Origin: Heliocidaris erythrogramma
Lineage: Eukaryota > Echinodermata > Echinoidea > Camarodonta > Echinometridae
DNA: 64,000 nt
Reading direction: 5' to 3'
Assembly: GCA_025617745.1 (NCBI GenBank)
Contig: CM046863.1
Span: forward strand, 8,234,935-8,298,934
The notes under the pieces were generated by a model. That model had not been told where the DNA came from, did not search any database, and was given only the letters and a program-made list of their open reading frames with translations. Numbering within the stretch: the stretch's first letter is position 1; each line of letters starts with the position of its first letter. Shown piece after piece: positions 62,940 to 64,000 of the stretch. The position numbers and the translations under genes were made by a program.

Positions 62940-63690
62940 AATTTTTTTTTTTTTTTTTTTTTTGCGAACGTTTCCAGTATCCTGCGTCGTGATTTGTTCT
63001 CAAAAAGGTATGAAAAGCGCGTCAAATGCGCACGACCTACTCACGACGTGAGTGATGTACGGAAAATCTTCGTAAAACCCAAAACAGATTCCGACAATTT
63101 CGTGAATGTCTCGTACATGCCTCGCGCATGACTCGCGAAAGTTCGTGTGATCATTTCCCGAACTATTTATGAACTGTGTGCGTACTTCTTGAGAATAGGT
63201 GACTTCGCCAAAGAAACAAACGCGAGCCTATCACCTCGGGGCCCTCTGTTAATGCTCATATCGTTCTTGACGATTAATTTGAGAATGTTACGAAGTATTC
63301 CCGAACTATTTGCGAGCTATACTGGAACAAAAGCTGACGCTTTCGCGAACCTTTTGCGAAGGTTTCGCTAACGTGACATTCTCGCGGAGTTCGTGCAAAG
63401 TTCTCCCGAACGTTTGGCGCACGTTTGCCGCATGTTTGGCAGCAAATGACTTCTGGACTACATAAAGCGCACTATTCACGAAGAGACAAATCAACTCAAG
63501 ACAGCTGTCAACTAAAGTTCGCATTATAGTCGCGAGTTCTTTGTGTATGTGGACTGGCCATGGTTCTGCAACGCTTCACACGACATTCGCACATACGTCG
63601 TGAGAACTACGCACAAACTGAGCAAGAATGGTTTACGGTTCTATTTTCGTGAAACATTCGGAGAAAAACTTCTCCGAATTTTGAATTTTA
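62940..63690 (+). mobile_element. CpG-rich block, possibly a second Harbinger-like non-autonomous element
   Basis: After T22 (62941-62963) the composition changes to CpG-rich with repeated TTCGCGAA, CGAACGTTT and CGAACTATT motifs. ACATAAAGCGC at about 63459 could be a TATA-like box, and an ATG at 63560 opens MVLQRFTRHSHIRRENYAQT and ends after 30 codons. ATTCGGAGAA/TTCTCCGAAT (63656-63679) is a perfect 10-bp hairpin. The layout resembles 57423-58501 but I could not pair terminal repeats. Confidence 0.3.
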
Positions 63691-63734
63691 ACATTTTTTC
63701 ACCCTTCGCATCCTTTGCGAATCGTTGGCGAGAA

Positions 63735-63930
63735 TTTGTTTTCCGCCAGCCCTCCGAAAATCGCTCAGTGCATGGGGGGGGGGGGGGGGGATCAGATGTT
63801 TCCCTTCAGAATTCTCTGACAACCGAAAAAGGGGAGGGGGTTTCGCGACCCCGTCACTGCCCGATAGGCCTTTTTTTTAATGGTCAGGGGCAGCCCCCAC
63901 CCCCTGGGTACGCTAGTGATTGTATATCTG
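63735..63930. repeat. Poly-G repeat-family copy
   Basis: CCGCCAGCCCTCCGAAAATC, GCTCAGTGCATG plus about 17 G (63774-63790), then AGAATTCTCTGACAACCGAAA. The end, CCCCCTGGGTACGCTAGTG (about 63900-63918), is the complement of a CACTAGCGTACCCAGG terminus comparable to 31522. Confidence 0.65.
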
Positions 63931-64000
63931 TTTTATTTATAAGACACGAGTTTGTGTAATAAATAAATGGTCAAATTAAATGAAATCGAATCACATTCTG

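Overview
The window is AT-rich eukaryotic DNA, almost certainly from an invertebrate animal. Genes are sparse and intron-split, and most of the sequence is transposon debris, satellites, microsatellites and long G or C homopolymers. Several clues point to a marine deuterostome, perhaps an echinoderm: CR1/L2-type LINEs, one with an N-terminal hydrophobic segment followed by a 2A-like motif; a PIF/Harbinger element; tRNA-derived SINEs; and an exon resembling the stonustoxin-like family. The species assignment is inference. There is no rRNA, no operon and no bacterial-type gene.

Layout. 1-5.9 kb holds a decayed DDE transposase, a minus-strand stonustoxin-like first coding exon (2070-2156), a TA-flanked Tc1-like element and a tRNA-like unit framed by inverted repeats. 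5.9-13.5 kb is a series of inverted repeats and foldbacks, a LINE 3' end, a palindromic element carrying two tRNA-like units, and a 563-bp TA-flanked element. 13.5-21 kb holds a SINE and a broken LINE reverse transcriptase lying between inverted arms studded with RFX X-box-like palindromes. 22.0-29.6 kb is a ~186-bp satellite split by a 6.4-kb segment (22680-29066) with 30-bp terminal inverted repeats and a 4-bp target duplication; it contains repeated exon-like cassettes and two unrecognised coding candidates. 30-39.6 kb is rich in poly-G repeats and includes a broken LINE. 39.6-59.5 kb is dominated by a 26-bp tandem repeat family that seems to form the ends of a mobile element family. It is interrupted by a nearly intact LINE (40108-43660, minus) and by related LINE fragments. 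A THAP-domain relic near 44.5 kb contains two tiny perfect hairpins. 57.4-58.5 kb is a Harbinger element with a TATA box. The right end has one credible host exon on the minus strand (62729-62796) and more repeat material.

How the parts relate. There is no pathway to reconstruct; the relationships are between mobile elements. The SINE at 15.9 kb and the LINE at 40-43.7 kb share a 3' tail, which suggests the SINE borrows that LINE's machinery. Pol III-like units sit inside inverted-repeat elements. The strongest candidates for undescribed biology are the 6.4-kb element, the 26-bp-array element family, the twin hairpin insertions and the X-box array. All coordinates were read by eye, so repeat edges are good to a few bases or, where marked approximate, tens of bases.
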